DNA of 64,000 nucleotides from DAOUTY01 sp964453665 (GTDB lineage Bacteria > Chloroflexota > Dehalococcoidia > SZUA-161): NCBI GenBank assembly GCA_964453665.1, contig CAYVQT010000004.1:1-64000 (forward strand), in the 5' to 3' direction. This document shows, in pieces, positions 34,682 to 43,242 of this stretch. Both the position numbers and the translations under genes were made by a program. Below the pieces are notes generated by a model. The model saw only the letters and a list, made by a program, of their open reading frames with translations, was not told the origin of the DNA and searched no databases. Each line of letters opens with the position of its first letter. Position 1 is the first letter of the stretch.

Positions 34682-35377
34682 CTAGAATCCCTGCCCCGTA
34701 AAAAGACGCATAAACCCATCGACCGGCCGTATCAGTATATCCCATAATATTCCAGTGAAGTATCCTAAAAAGAGAAGCAATAATAAGAACAAAGGCCCCC
34801 AACGCTCCATTTTTGCGAAGGCGTAAGCCTGACGTGAGGGCAGTAGTCCAACAGCAACCTTGAACCCGTCCAACGGTGAAATTGGAATTAGATTAAAGAC
34901 CGCCAGTATCAAGTTAAAGAAGATTATATACCCCACTAAATCGGCAGCAACAGAACCCAATTCCCAGCCATCCACGTATAGATATCGTGGCGAATGCCAG
35001 TCTACAACCCCCGCTCTTACCAGCGCTCCGAACAACGCAGCCAACACAATATTGGACATTGCTCCCGCGATAGCCACCATCGCCATTCCTCGCCGCGGGT
35101 TTCGACCCAGTCGTTGATAATCTATAGGAACGGGCTTGCCCCATCCGAATCCAACCAGGAATATCATCAAGGTGCCCATTGGATCGAGGTGCTTGATAGG
35201 GTTTAATGATAGCCTCCCCATCCTCTTCGCTGTGTGGTCTCCCAGCAAGTAAGCTACTAAAGCATGGCCAAATTCATGTATTGTAATCGCAACCAGCAAA
35301 CCTACAATGACAATACCTACGAGATAGAAGAACAGCGCAGGATCATCTACTAGCAATCTGAAATAGCGAAGGAGCAT
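34682..35377 (-). CDS. M50-family membrane metalloprotease (site-2-protease-like)
   Basis: The 231-residue membrane protein has the zinc motif HEFGH in the second hydrophobic segment and the third-ligand motif NLIPISPLDGFKV, as in the compact M50B family without PDZ domains. It should cleave membrane-embedded substrates, but none can be named. Five or six hydrophobic segments are seen. It lies 14 bp upstream of tyrA on the same strand, which looks like operon position rather than a functional link. Confidence 0.92.
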   Translation of the reverse strand: MLLRYFRLLVDDPALFFYLVGIVIVGLLVAITIHEFGHALVAYLLGDHTAKRMGRLSLNPIKHLDPMGTLMIFLVGFGWGKPVPIDYQRLGRNPRRGMAMVAIAGAMSNIVLAALFGALVRAGVVDWHSPRYLYVDGWELGSVAADLVGYIIFFNLILAVFNLIPISPLDGFKVAVGLLPSRQAYAFAKMERWGPLFLLLLLFLGYFTGILWDILIRPVDGFMRLFTGQGF

Positions 35378-35508
35378 AGGTACGCCTTACCGCGCTATTA
35401 TAGCATAGTTATCCTTCCCCTCAAGTTCAACCGCTTTAGCTGATGCACTTGACAGCACATTGCTATGTTGGTAGACTTCCCAGAGTTGGATTCCCCTAAA
35501 ACGATCAC

Positions 35509-36027
35509 ATGACCCTTGCCGATTTTCTCAAGGTGTTCTTTACCGCAGCCGCCCCTATCTCCGAACTCAGGGGGGCAATACCGCTCGCCATAGTTGACCT
35601 GGAAATATCCTGGCAGCTTGCCTTCCTGGTTGCCTTCGCGGGCAACCTGCTGCCTGTACCATTCCTTTTGCTATTCCTGGGCCCTGTATCCAGGTTTCTA
35701 AGCAAGATAGGGCTATTTGAGCGCATACTCAACTTTATATTCAGGCTGTCGAGGCGTCGCGGAGGACTCGTAGAACGATATGGTACGATGGGGTTGGTGC
35801 TCTTCGTTGCCATCCCGCTGCCGGTTACAGGAGCCTGGACGGGCTCCATCGTTGCATTTCTGCTCGGACTGAGTTTCTGGCATGCCTTTCCTGCGATTGT
35901 TCTTGGGGTAATTATTGCCGGGGTGATAGTCACCACTCTGACTGTCATCGGCTGGTGGGGAGCCATAATTGCCGGAATTGGGCTATTCGCACTAGCGATC
36001 CTCAGCTTGCGAAAGTATCGGCAGTAG
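35509..36027 (+). CDS. Small-multidrug-export-type membrane protein (PF06695-like)
   Basis: This 172-residue protein has about four hydrophobic stretches and the family motif ISELRGAIPLAI near the N-terminus, with VAIPLPVTGAWTGSIVAFLLG in the middle. The family was named for proposed drug export, but the function is poorly proven. The polar loop FRLSRRRGGLVERYG separates the halves. It is divergent from the M50 gene and 75 bp upstream of the DUF6391 gene. Confidence 0.85.
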   Translation: MTLADFLKVFFTAAAPISELRGAIPLAIVDLEISWQLAFLVAFAGNLLPVPFLLLFLGPVSRFLSKIGLFERILNFIFRLSRRRGGLVERYGTMGLVLFVAIPLPVTGAWTGSIVAFLLGLSFWHAFPAIVLGVIIAGVIVTTLTVIGWWGAIIAGIGLFALAILSLRKYRQ

Positions 36028-36102
36028 AGTAATAAGTGCTGTTACCCGGCTTTACATCAGACACTAATACGCGTATCATTCGGTTTTGCATGGAGTTGAA
36101 AC

Positions 36103-36591
36103 ATGGGGATTAATCTTCTAAGGGCCTTGCGCCGAAACCACGCTATAGAGCACGCCACTGCCACCGTGTTGACAACCAAGATGAAGGCAAAACCAAGATT
36201 GGTCGGCAGAGCAACTACGGACGGATTCTATATCTATGGAGACGTCTCAGCCGAAGCAGTATCACAAGCCGCTGAGGAGGGACTTGCGAGACTGAAGCAC
36301 GGCGAACACGACCTTGCCGTATCGCCTCAATGTGGAACAAATATTTCCGTGGCAGTGCTGCTTGCCGGATTGGCATCTACGCTTATTTTTAGGGGTAAGC
36401 GGCAAAATAACCAGCTGCCCAATATGATTCTCGCCTCCCTCGTATCGATTGCATTAGCTCAACCGTTGGGCAAACTGGCCCAGAGATACCTGACTACATC
36501 ATCCGATGTCACCAGTGTTACTATTTCGGAAATCATCTCCAAAAGACATGGAACACGCACTCGACACAAAATAAAAACTCTGCAAGGCTAG
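36103..36591 (+). CDS. DUF6391-like membrane protein
   Basis: The 162-residue protein starts with LRALRRNHAIEHATATVL, a His-rich motif, followed by GRATTDGFYIYGDV, GLARLKHGEHDLAVSPQCGTN and two membrane helices (about residues 85-102 and 107-128). This pattern matches the uncharacterised DUF6391 family, where the RNHALEHA and CGTN motifs are conserved. The soluble part may bind metal, but this is a guess. The last codons form one arm of an inverted repeat that may terminate transcription (36576-36626). Confidence 0.78.
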   Translation: MGINLLRALRRNHAIEHATATVLTTKMKAKPRLVGRATTDGFYIYGDVSAEAVSQAAEEGLARLKHGEHDLAVSPQCGTNISVAVLLAGLASTLIFRGKRQNNQLPNMILASLVSIALAQPLGKLAQRYLTTSSDVTSVTISEIISKRHGTRTRHKIKTLQG

Positions 36592-36626
36592 CCATTATCT
36601 ACAACTCAATAAAGCCTCGCAGAGTT
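36576..36626. terminator. Probable terminator between DUF6391 and etfA (second pair)
   Basis: Arms 36576-36589 and 36613-36626 are complementary at 13 of 14 positions, with a 23-base loop. On the minus strand the stem is followed by TTTTTAT, so it would end the etfB-etfA transcript. On the plus strand the U-run is weak. One arm lies inside the 3' end of the DUF6391 gene. Confidence 0.6.
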
Positions 36627-36695
36627 CAATTTACGGTCTAACGATACTGGCACCTGACGCGCAGGAGCTCATCAATACTGGTAAGTCGCCTTCAA

Positions 36696-37697
36696 TCAGC
36701 CGGCAAGCAGCTCTTTAACCTTATCGATAAATGGAGGTAGTATCTTCTTGTAATCTCCAACCACACCATACTGACATACACCGAAGATATTGGCTTCCGG
36801 GTCTTTATTGATTGCAATCATGTTTTTCGACCCCGAACATCCAGCCAGATGCTGGCTTGCTCCCGACAGCGCTATCCCGATATAGAGTGTAGGAGTAACA
36901 AGCTTTCCCGTAAGTCCTACCTGGGTAGTCGCGGGCACCCAACCCGAATCACACGGCGGACGGGTCGCTCCGACAGCTCCACCCAGAAGCTTAGCCAATG
37001 TAATAAGCTGGTCGAAAGGTTCAGGGCCACCCATCCCCCTTCCGCCACACACCACTACCTCGGCATCCTCAAGCTTCACCCCTTCTACTTCTTCCTTTAC
37101 CTTCTCCAACCATTTCACCCTTATCGCGGAAGCATCTAACCCGGCATCAAATGCAATTACCTCGCCTTTCCGGGAGTCATCCTTCTCCAACGGCTCCATA
37201 CATTTTGGCCTGACCGTTGCCATCTGAGGTTTAGTCTGCTCACAGACTATTTCCGCCAGAGCATTCCCACCGTATACCGGTTTCGTCTGTACCATCAGTT
37301 TTGTATCACTATCGATCTTCAGTTCCAGGCAGTCTGTGGTCAAGCCCGTATCCAACCTGAATGCCAGCCTCGGTCCCAAATCGCGGCCTACTGCATTCTG
37401 TCCCATTAACAATATATTAGGCTTAACCTGCTGGCAAAGCTTTTCCATCGCAGCCACATATGAATCAGTTACATAGTCCTTGAGCAATGGGCTCTCTATA
37501 ACGTATACCTTATCCGCTCCGAAGCGTATAGCCTCCTCAGCCATATTGCCGACTTTCTCACCGATCAGAACTGCCGCCAGTTCTTCACCGAGATCGTCAG
37601 CAAGTTTCCTGCCGACTCCAAGCAGTTCTAACGTTATTGCTGCCAGACTATCATTTATGCACTCACCGTAGACCAGAACCCCTTTATCGTCAGCCAT
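36696..37697 (-). CDS. etfA: Electron transfer flavoprotein, alpha subunit (second ETF pair)
   Basis: This is a conventional EtfA: VKPNILLMGQNAVGRDLGPRLAFRLDTG, then TRPPCDSGWVPATTQVGLTGK and the FAD motif ALSGASQHLAGCSGSKNMIAINKDPEANIF. Unlike the first alpha subunit at 1293, the SGxxQH motif is intact. It has 333 residues, and AGGAGG precedes the ATG. It follows etfB by 35 bp in the order etfB-etfA, has its own promoter upstream of etfB, and has no dehydrogenase gene nearby. It probably serves general acyl-CoA dehydrogenation. Confidence 0.96.
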   Translation of the reverse strand: MADDKGVLVYGECINDSLAAITLELLGVGRKLADDLGEELAAVLIGEKVGNMAEEAIRFGADKVYVIESPLLKDYVTDSYVAAMEKLCQQVKPNILLMGQNAVGRDLGPRLAFRLDTGLTTDCLELKIDSDTKLMVQTKPVYGGNALAEIVCEQTKPQMATVRPKCMEPLEKDDSRKGEVIAFDAGLDASAIRVKWLEKVKEEVEGVKLEDAEVVVCGGRGMGGPEPFDQLITLAKLLGGAVGATRPPCDSGWVPATTQVGLTGKLVTPTLYIGIALSGASQHLAGCSGSKNMIAINKDPEANIFGVCQYGVVGDYKKILPPFIDKVKELLAG

Positions 37698-37732
37698 CTA
37701 ATTTACCTCCTAATTGTCCTTCAGGCATTGCC

Positions 37733-38539
37733 CTATATTAGCTTTACCTCTCTTAGTTTAAGAGCCAGTTTAATCGCAGCATCCTCCTCATTTTCCCCCT
37801 CGATCATCTCGCATTTGGCTTCCCGAACCGGGATAAACAATTTCGTCATCTTGGTGCGTGTCCCGGCGGCTCCTACTTTGGACGTGTCGGCGCTGATTTC
37901 CTGCGCGTTCCAGACGGGAACCGTTTTCTTGGCCGCAGCCATAATTCCCTTGAGTGTAGCATATCTTGGCTCACCCAGTTCACTGCTTATAGTTATAAGC
38001 ACGGGAAGCGACACCTCAACGACTTCATAGCCGTCGGGCAGGATACGCTCCACCCTGGCTTTGCCGTCACTTATATCGATCTTCTTAGCAACCGTCACAT
38101 TAGGGATACCTAAATATTCAGCGATACCCGAGCCTACTTGGCCTGCGTCGAAGTCGCCTGCCTGCCTGCCACAGAAGACAATATCGTATTCACCCACCTT
38201 CTTTATGGCCTGGGCCAGTGCATATGCACTGGATGTGCTATCCGAGTTCTCGAATGCACTGTCATTAAGCAAGAACGCTTCATCAGCACCCATCGATAGC
38301 GTGTGCTTTAACACCTTCTCCGCAGAAGGCGCGCCCATGCTTAATACGGTCACTTTTCCACCAAGCTCATCCTTCAGACGAAGAGCAGCTTCAACCGCTT
38401 GCTCGTCGAAGGGACTGATTACCGGAGGCGTATCCTTGGCAGGGATAGCCTTCTTGGCCTCTGCGTCGATAGCGAAGGCCGAAGCCGGGGTCTCAGGGTC
38501 GGGAATCTCCTTCACACAGACGATCAAATTCACAATCAT
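37733..38539 (-). CDS. etfB: Electron transfer flavoprotein, beta subunit (second ETF pair)
   Basis: The protein starts MIVNLIVCVKEIPDPETPAS and carries the usual FCGRQAGDFDAGQVGSGIAEYLGIP AMP-binding segment and LPVLITISSELGEPRY. The ATG at 38539 follows AAGGAGG, which rules out the longer frame. It is 268 residues, the normal length. It leads the etfB-etfA operon from the promoter at 38603-38631. Confidence 0.96.
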   Translation of the reverse strand: MIVNLIVCVKEIPDPETPASAFAIDAEAKKAIPAKDTPPVISPFDEQAVEAALRLKDELGGKVTVLSMGAPSAEKVLKHTLSMGADEAFLLNDSAFENSDSTSSAYALAQAIKKVGEYDIVFCGRQAGDFDAGQVGSGIAEYLGIPNVTVAKKIDISDGKARVERILPDGYEVVEVSLPVLITISSELGEPRYATLKGIMAAAKKTVPVWNAQEISADTSKVGAAGTRTKMTKLFIPVREAKCEMIEGENEEDAAIKLALKLREVKLI

Positions 38540-38602
38540 ACCTCCTTCGGCACCACGTGCCTTCATCTACACATAATTAAAGCTCTCTTAGAGCCGTATA
38601 CA

Positions 38603-38631
38603 AATTTAGCATAGTGCACATAGAGTGTCAA
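38603..38631 (-). promoter_or_regulatory. Promoter of the second etfB-etfA operon
   Basis: On the minus strand TTGACA (38631-38626) and TAAATT (38608-38603) are spaced by 17 bp, a strong sigma70-like match. The start would be about 57 bases upstream of the etfB ATG. Confidence 0.75.
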
Positions 38632-38662
38632 GCAAACTGCCCCCCCGAATAGTGGCTTTTAC

Positions 38663-38691
38663 TTGGCATCGCAGTTTCCGTATGTTAAGAT
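38663..38691 (+). promoter_or_regulatory. Likely promoter of the CvpA-like gene
   Basis: TTGGCA (38663-38668) and TAAGAT (38686-38691) are spaced by 17 bp, about 30 bases upstream of the ATG at 38727. Confidence 0.55.
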
Positions 38692-38726
38692 AGGCCTCAA
38701 ATTCCGACTTAAATGGCGGTCTAAGT

Positions 38727-39461
38727 ATGAACTGGCTTGATGCTGTAGTAATCCTTATTCTGGTTATACCCACATTTATCGGCTTTAAAAGAGGGCTGGC
38801 TAAAACGGTTATTCCTCTGGTCGGTATTATCGCCAGTGTTGTTCTGGCAGGGGTATTTTACAACGCAGTGGCCGATTGGTTATCTTCATGGCTCGAAAGC
38901 GACGCTCAGGCCAAGATAGCCGGATTTATCATTATTTTCGTAGTATCCATAACGGCAGGCATTATATTACTTTCACTGCTGCGTAGATTCACACGTGTAT
39001 TCAGCTTCGGTTGGGGGGGAATGACGAGAACCATTCTGCCACTGGCGGGTATTATACTTGGTATAGCACTGGCAGGTCTCTTCTACAACTCGGTTGCCGA
39101 CTGGCTTTCCTCATGGCTTGAAAGCCGCAACCAGGCTACGGTAGTTGCTTTCCTTATCATCTTTGTCCTTGTAATGGCAGCATCTATCGAACTTTTTTTA
39201 ATACTATCCTCCATAGCAGGTAAGCCCTCAAAGATGCCTCTATTTGGCTGGACCGACAAACTCGGTGGAGTGGCATTTGGATTGGCCATCGGAGGGATAA
39301 TCTCAGGTGCTATCCTGACTCTGATCGCCAAGTACTACTCGCCAGAAATGGAAACAACTATAAGGGATTCAGGCCTTGCCTCCTTTTTCCTCGATCATTT
39401 TCCTTTTGTGCTCCATCTCCTGCCCGACGAGTTCGATACGGTACGCGAGTTCTTTGGCTGA
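38727..39461 (+). CDS. CvpA-like membrane protein with internal duplication
   Basis: The start MNWLDAVVILILVIPTFIGFKRGLAKTV is that of CvpA/colicin-V-production-like membrane proteins. The segment GVFYNAVADWLSSWLES with its flanking helices occurs again as GLFYNSVADWLSSWLES about 82 residues later, so the middle of the 244-residue protein is an internal duplication. The C-terminal part (GWTDKLGGVAFGLAIGGIISGA, then LPDEFDTVREFFG) matches the 165-residue neighbour at 39601, which has only one copy. The function is unknown. CvpA relatives affect envelope integrity in other bacteria. Confidence 0.8.
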   Translation: MNWLDAVVILILVIPTFIGFKRGLAKTVIPLVGIIASVVLAGVFYNAVADWLSSWLESDAQAKIAGFIIIFVVSITAGIILLSLLRRFTRVFSFGWGGMTRTILPLAGIILGIALAGLFYNSVADWLSSWLESRNQATVVAFLIIFVLVMAASIELFLILSSIAGKPSKMPLFGWTDKLGGVAFGLAIGGIISGAILTLIAKYYSPEMETTIRDSGLASFFLDHFPFVLHLLPDEFDTVREFFG

Positions 39462-39600
39462 AACATCTGGAATTCTTCTAACACAATCCAACACACTCAG
39501 TCTGATCTCAAAGCAAGCTTAAAATCATACTAAATGTTTGGTAAAACACTGTTGTGTGTTAAAATAATCCCGATATCACAAATTGCATCAATGATTAAGC

Positions 39601-40098
39601 ATGAATTGGCTTGACATAGTAATAATTATCATACTTATTATTCCCATGTACTTGGGCTTCAGAAGGGGCCTTATCGGGACCCTGGTGCCTCTTGTAGGAA
39701 TTATCCTGGGTATCATCATCGCGGGACTATACTACGACTCTATAGCCAATTGGCTGTCTAATTGGCTGCACAGCCCCGCGCAAGCTAAGATAGTTGCCTT
39801 TGTCCTAATCTTCATTCTGTTTATGATAGCAGTAACATTAGTAACAAAATTTGTGCGTGGGTTTCTCAGTCTGCTGCTCCTGGGCTGGGTTGATACCATA
39901 GGCGGGCTCGTTTTCGGTCTGGTGATGGGCGGAATAACCGCAGGAGCCCTCCTATCCATAGTCAGTAAGTTCTTCTCCTCAAGTGTTGGGGCTACTGTTT
40001 CAGATTCCGTTCTTGCCGCCTTCTTACTGGATAAATTTCCCTTTGTGCTCTATCTTCTCCCCAAAGAGTTCGATGCCGTACGCCAGTTTTTCAGTTGA
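39601..40098 (+). CDS. CvpA-like membrane protein
   Basis: This 165-residue paralogue of the previous gene has the same ends (MNWLDIVIIIILIIPMYLGFRRGLIGTL and LPKEFDAVRQFFS) and a single GLYYDSIANWLSNWLHS unit. It is predicted to have four membrane helices. The two genes are 139 bp apart, so they are a tandem pair from gene duplication. The gap is AT-rich and contains TTGTGTGTTAAAATAAT, which may hold a promoter. Endonuclease V starts 16 bp downstream. Confidence 0.82.
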   Translation: MNWLDIVIIIILIIPMYLGFRRGLIGTLVPLVGIILGIIIAGLYYDSIANWLSNWLHSPAQAKIVAFVLIFILFMIAVTLVTKFVRGFLSLLLLGWVDTIGGLVFGLVMGGITAGALLSIVSKFFSSSVGATVSDSVLAAFLLDKFPFVLYLLPKEFDAVRQFFS

Positions 40099-40114
40099 AA
40101 GCTCCAGATAATCC

Positions 40115-40816
40115 ATGAAAGCCAAACATTTTCATAACTGGCAGATTACACCCCGTGAAGCCAGGCAGAAACAATTAGAGATGGCTGCTATGGTCTCCAA
40201 ACGGAACGAAGTAAACGATGTCCACTTAATTGCAGGAGTTGATATTTCCGCACCCGATACTACGGGGATCGCGCGAGCAGCGGTTGTCGTCATCAGCTAT
40301 CCTGAGCTTGAAACATCGGAAGTTAAAGTTATAAAACATCAGGTCACTTTCCCCTATGTTCCAGGGCTTCTCTCTTTCAGAGAGGCGCCACTTATTCTGG
40401 CGGCCTGCGATGAGCTGGACTCCGAGCCCGACCTAATACTGGTCGATGGACAGGGTATTGCTCATCCCAGAAGGCTAGGTCTTGCCTCACATCTGGGTAT
40501 AATCTGGGATAAACCAACCATAGGCTGTGCCAAATCCAGGCTCTGCGGAAAACATGACTTGGTGCCATTAGAAAAAGGCTCTTATGCCGAGATTACTGAT
40601 AATGGTGAGGTTATAGGAGCAGCGCTTCGCACAAAGCACGGAGTATCTCCAATATATGTGTCCATAGGGCACAAAGTAGACCTGCAAGCTGCAATAGCCT
40701 GGGCACTTCGATGCTGCTGCGGTTTCCGCATACCGGAACCTACGAGGCTCGCACATCTAGCTGCGGGGAAACAACCTGAAGCCGTGTTGAGTAACGAAAT
40801 CAAGAGCAGCATATAA
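40115..40816 (+). CDS. nfi: Endonuclease V
   Basis: Endonuclease V nicks DNA one base past deaminated adenine (inosine). Motifs are present: IAGVDISAPD, where the first catalytic Asp lies, the wedge-like VPGLLSFREAPLIL, and LVDGQGIAHPRRLGLASHLG with the second catalytic Asp, then IGCAKSRLCG. The 233-residue length is normal. It follows the CvpA-like gene by 16 bp and precedes prfB by 41 bp, so the three may share a transcript. Confidence 0.95.
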   Translation: MKAKHFHNWQITPREARQKQLEMAAMVSKRNEVNDVHLIAGVDISAPDTTGIARAAVVVISYPELETSEVKVIKHQVTFPYVPGLLSFREAPLILAACDELDSEPDLILVDGQGIAHPRRLGLASHLGIIWDKPTIGCAKSRLCGKHDLVPLEKGSYAEITDNGEVIGAALRTKHGVSPIYVSIGHKVDLQAAIAWALRCCCGFRIPEPTRLAHLAAGKQPEAVLSNEIKSSI

Positions 40817-40857
40817 CTACCTCTACTGTAAATCTGATATAGAACGCTGGGGGCATT

Positions 40858-41956
40858 ATGGAAGAATACAAACAAAGATTGGACGACCTGCATAGACGCA
40901 TCACTAATGTAATGGTGCATCTTTGACATCGCTACGAAAGAAAAACAGATAGCCAGGCACGAGCGAGAGACATCTCATCCTGATTTCTGGAAAGATCAGG
41001 AGAAGGCACAGCAGTCTATGCGCCAGCTTTCCTATCTAAAGGAAATTGTAGACACCTGGCGCAATCTGGAGAAAAAGGTTTCAGACCTATCCACCTTGAT
41101 CGACGTATCCCTTGCCGAAGACGACAGTTCTCTGGAAAATGAATTCTCCCAGGAAATGCACAGCATCGAGCTTTCTCTCGAAGATTTGGAGTTCCAATTA
41201 CAGCTCGGTGGCAGGTATGACCAGAGAGGCGCTATACTGGCGATACATGCTGGAGCGGGGGGTACTGAATCCCAGGACTGGGCCCAGATGTTGCTTCGAA
41301 TGTACCTCCGGTGGGCTGAACAGCACAGCAGGCATAGTGAAGTTATTGAGGTCTCTCCGGGAGAGGAAGCGGGAATAAAAAGCGTTCTCGTTGAAATTGG
41401 CGGTGATTATGCTTACGGCTACCTCAAGGGAGAGCGGGGAGTACATAGATTAGTTCGAATATCTCCTTTCGATGCCTCCCATAGCCGTCATACTTCCTTT
41501 GCCCTGGTAGAGGTCATGCCGGTGGTGGAGAGCGAGGTGGATGTTACCATCAACCCGGACGACCTCAAAGTGGAAGCTTTTCGCTCCAGTGGTCCCGGTG
41601 GCCAGCACATGCAGAAAACCAGCAGTGCGGTTCGTCTGACACATTTGCCAACAGGTATAGCTGTTGTTTGTCAAAATGAGCGCTCACAATACCGAAACAA
41701 GGAAGTAGCAATGAAAGTCCTGCGCTCACGACTCCTGGAAATGGAGTTAGAAAAGAAAGCCGAGAAACAAGCAAAGTTGAAGGGGGAACATATCACAGCA
41801 GAGTGGGGCAATCAGATTAGGAGCTACGTGATCCATCCATACAAGCTAGTTAAAGACCATCGAACGGGACACGAGACCAGCGATACTTCAGCCGTGCTCG
41901 ATGGTGATCTTGATGATTTGCTCAAAGCCTACCTTAGATCTAACATACAAGGATAA
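40858..41956 (+). CDS. prfB: Peptide chain release factor 2, with programmed +1 frameshift
   Basis: RF2 ends translation at UGA and UAA. The frame from ATG 40858 runs 22 codons to an in-frame TGA at 40924-40926. Skipping one base there (CTT TGA C read as CTT GAC) continues a full RF2: residues SPF (anticodon-like motif in VRISPFDASHSRHTSFA) and GGQ (SGPGGQHMQKT) are intact. The product is about 365 residues. The stop overlaps the next ATG (TAATG). The gene is not a pseudogene: the internal stop is the known autoregulatory site of prfB. Confidence 0.96.
40912..40927 (+). promoter_or_regulatory. prfB programmed frameshift site
   Basis: The slippery CTT followed by TGA C (40921-40927) matches the conserved RF2 site. 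The Shine-Dalgarno-like element three bases upstream is AATGGTG rather than AGGGGG, so stimulation may be weaker than in E. coli. Low RF2 slows termination at UGA and favours slippage into the +1 frame. Confidence 0.93.
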
Positions 41957-43242
41957 TGAAAAAGCTAATACCAATCACGCTGGTACTTATTCTTCTCATC
42001 ACTGCCGCCATTGAGCCGATTCGCGCTCAAAATGAGATATCCGCGTTTTCCACCGCCAGCGTTCAATATCCTACAGAATTGACCTTCAACCTGGTAGCCG
42101 AAAGCTCTGCCGATATTACCCAGATCTTCCTCCGCTACCGGATAGGCAAAGTAACCAACGTAAAAGTGACAACTGTTGTCCAACCCGATTTCGAACCCGC
42201 TCCCACAGTTGAAACAAGCTGGACCTGGAATATGAAGAAGACGCTCGGCAGCCTGCCACCGGGCGCTGAGGTTCAATACAGCTGGAGAATTCAGGACGCC
42301 ACGGGCTATGAAATTGAGACTGCATGGGCAACTGTCAAATACGATGATCATCGCTACCTCTGGGATAGCCTGACAGCGGGCGATATAACCCTGTTTTGGT
42401 ATGAGGGGGAAATGTCCTTTGCGCAGGCCCTGCTGGATTCCGCCGATGATGCACTGGAAATTTTGGCACGCGACGCGGGCGTTTATCTTGAGCAAGCGGT
42501 TGTTGTGTATATTTATGCCAACTCTGACGATCTGCGTGACGCATTACTATATCCCCCGGAGTGGATTGGTGGAATCGCTTTTACCCAGTACGGCATTGTA
42601 GCGATAGGAGTGAGTACTAACAATTTATCATGGGGGAAACGGGCTATTGCACACGAATTGGCACACCTGGTTACACACCAGATGACCTCAAATCCCTACA
42701 ACGATATACCAACTTGGCTTGATGAAGGCATTTCCCTATATGCTGAAGGCGATCTGCGATTCGATCTCCAGTCCACACTCGATAAGGCAATATCTGAAGA
42801 CAGCCTTATATCGGTGCAAAGTATATCCAGCAGTTTCCCATCAGACACCTATGAAGCAATGCTCTCTTACGCTGAGAGTTTCAGTATAGTCGAGTTTCTA
42901 CTTCAACAATATGACAGGGAAAAAATGCTGCAACTATTGAACGTCTTCAAACAAGGGTCAAGCTATGAGGATGCACTCCTGGAAGTATACGGCTTTGATA
43001 CATCCGGCTTGGATAACCTCTGGCGTCTAAGCCTGGGGCTTGAACCCCGACAATCACCTCCGGGCACAACCCCACAATATACGGCGACACCTGAGCCCGA
43101 TACCGGGCTATTCGGTTGTCAGTCCGCATCCGGAACAACAAGCCATAGCAGTTCAACATTTTTCGTTGTTATAGGTTTCCTTTTTATCCCCTGTACAACC
43201 GAGATCATTCGCCTAAGTGCATGGAGGATCAGAAAGCGCTAA
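41956..43242 (+). CDS. Secreted membrane-anchored metallopeptidase, MA-like domain
   Basis: The protein begins with a signal peptide (MKKLIPITLVLILLITAAIEPIRAQ). It has a gluzincin zinc site HELAHLVTH near residue 232 followed by PTWLDEGISLYAEGD, in which the Glu is the third ligand, and ends with a hydrophobic helix followed by basic residues (RKR). It is therefore probably an extracytoplasmic protease tethered at the C-terminus. The N-terminal part (residues about 30-130) looks beta-rich. The start overlaps the prfB stop and the end overlaps the next ATG, so the three genes are coupled. Substrate unknown. Confidence 0.85.
   Translation: MKKLIPITLVLILLITAAIEPIRAQNEISAFSTASVQYPTELTFNLVAESSADITQIFLRYRIGKVTNVKVTTVVQPDFEPAPTVETSWTWNMKKTLGSLPPGAEVQYSWRIQDATGYEIETAWATVKYDDHRYLWDSLTAGDITLFWYEGEMSFAQALLDSADDALEILARDAGVYLEQAVVVYIYANSDDLRDALLYPPEWIGGIAFTQYGIVAIGVSTNNLSWGKRAIAHELAHLVTHQMTSNPYNDIPTWLDEGISLYAEGDLRFDLQSTLDKAISEDSLISVQSISSSFPSDTYEAMLSYAESFSIVEFLLQQYDREKMLQLLNVFKQGSSYEDALLEVYGFDTSGLDNLWRLSLGLEPRQSPPGTTPQYTATPEPDTGLFGCQSASGTTSHSSSTFFVVIGFLFIPCTTEIIRLSAWRIRKR

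Noticed and set aside
36592..36695. A small gene in the gap between DUF6391 and etfA
   Set aside because: Only the inverted repeat is seen, and no frame with a start signal fits.
40858..41956. prfB as a pseudogene or a TGA-selenocysteine gene
   Set aside because: The in-frame TGA is at the known CTTTGAC programmed frameshift site, and the downstream frame is intact.
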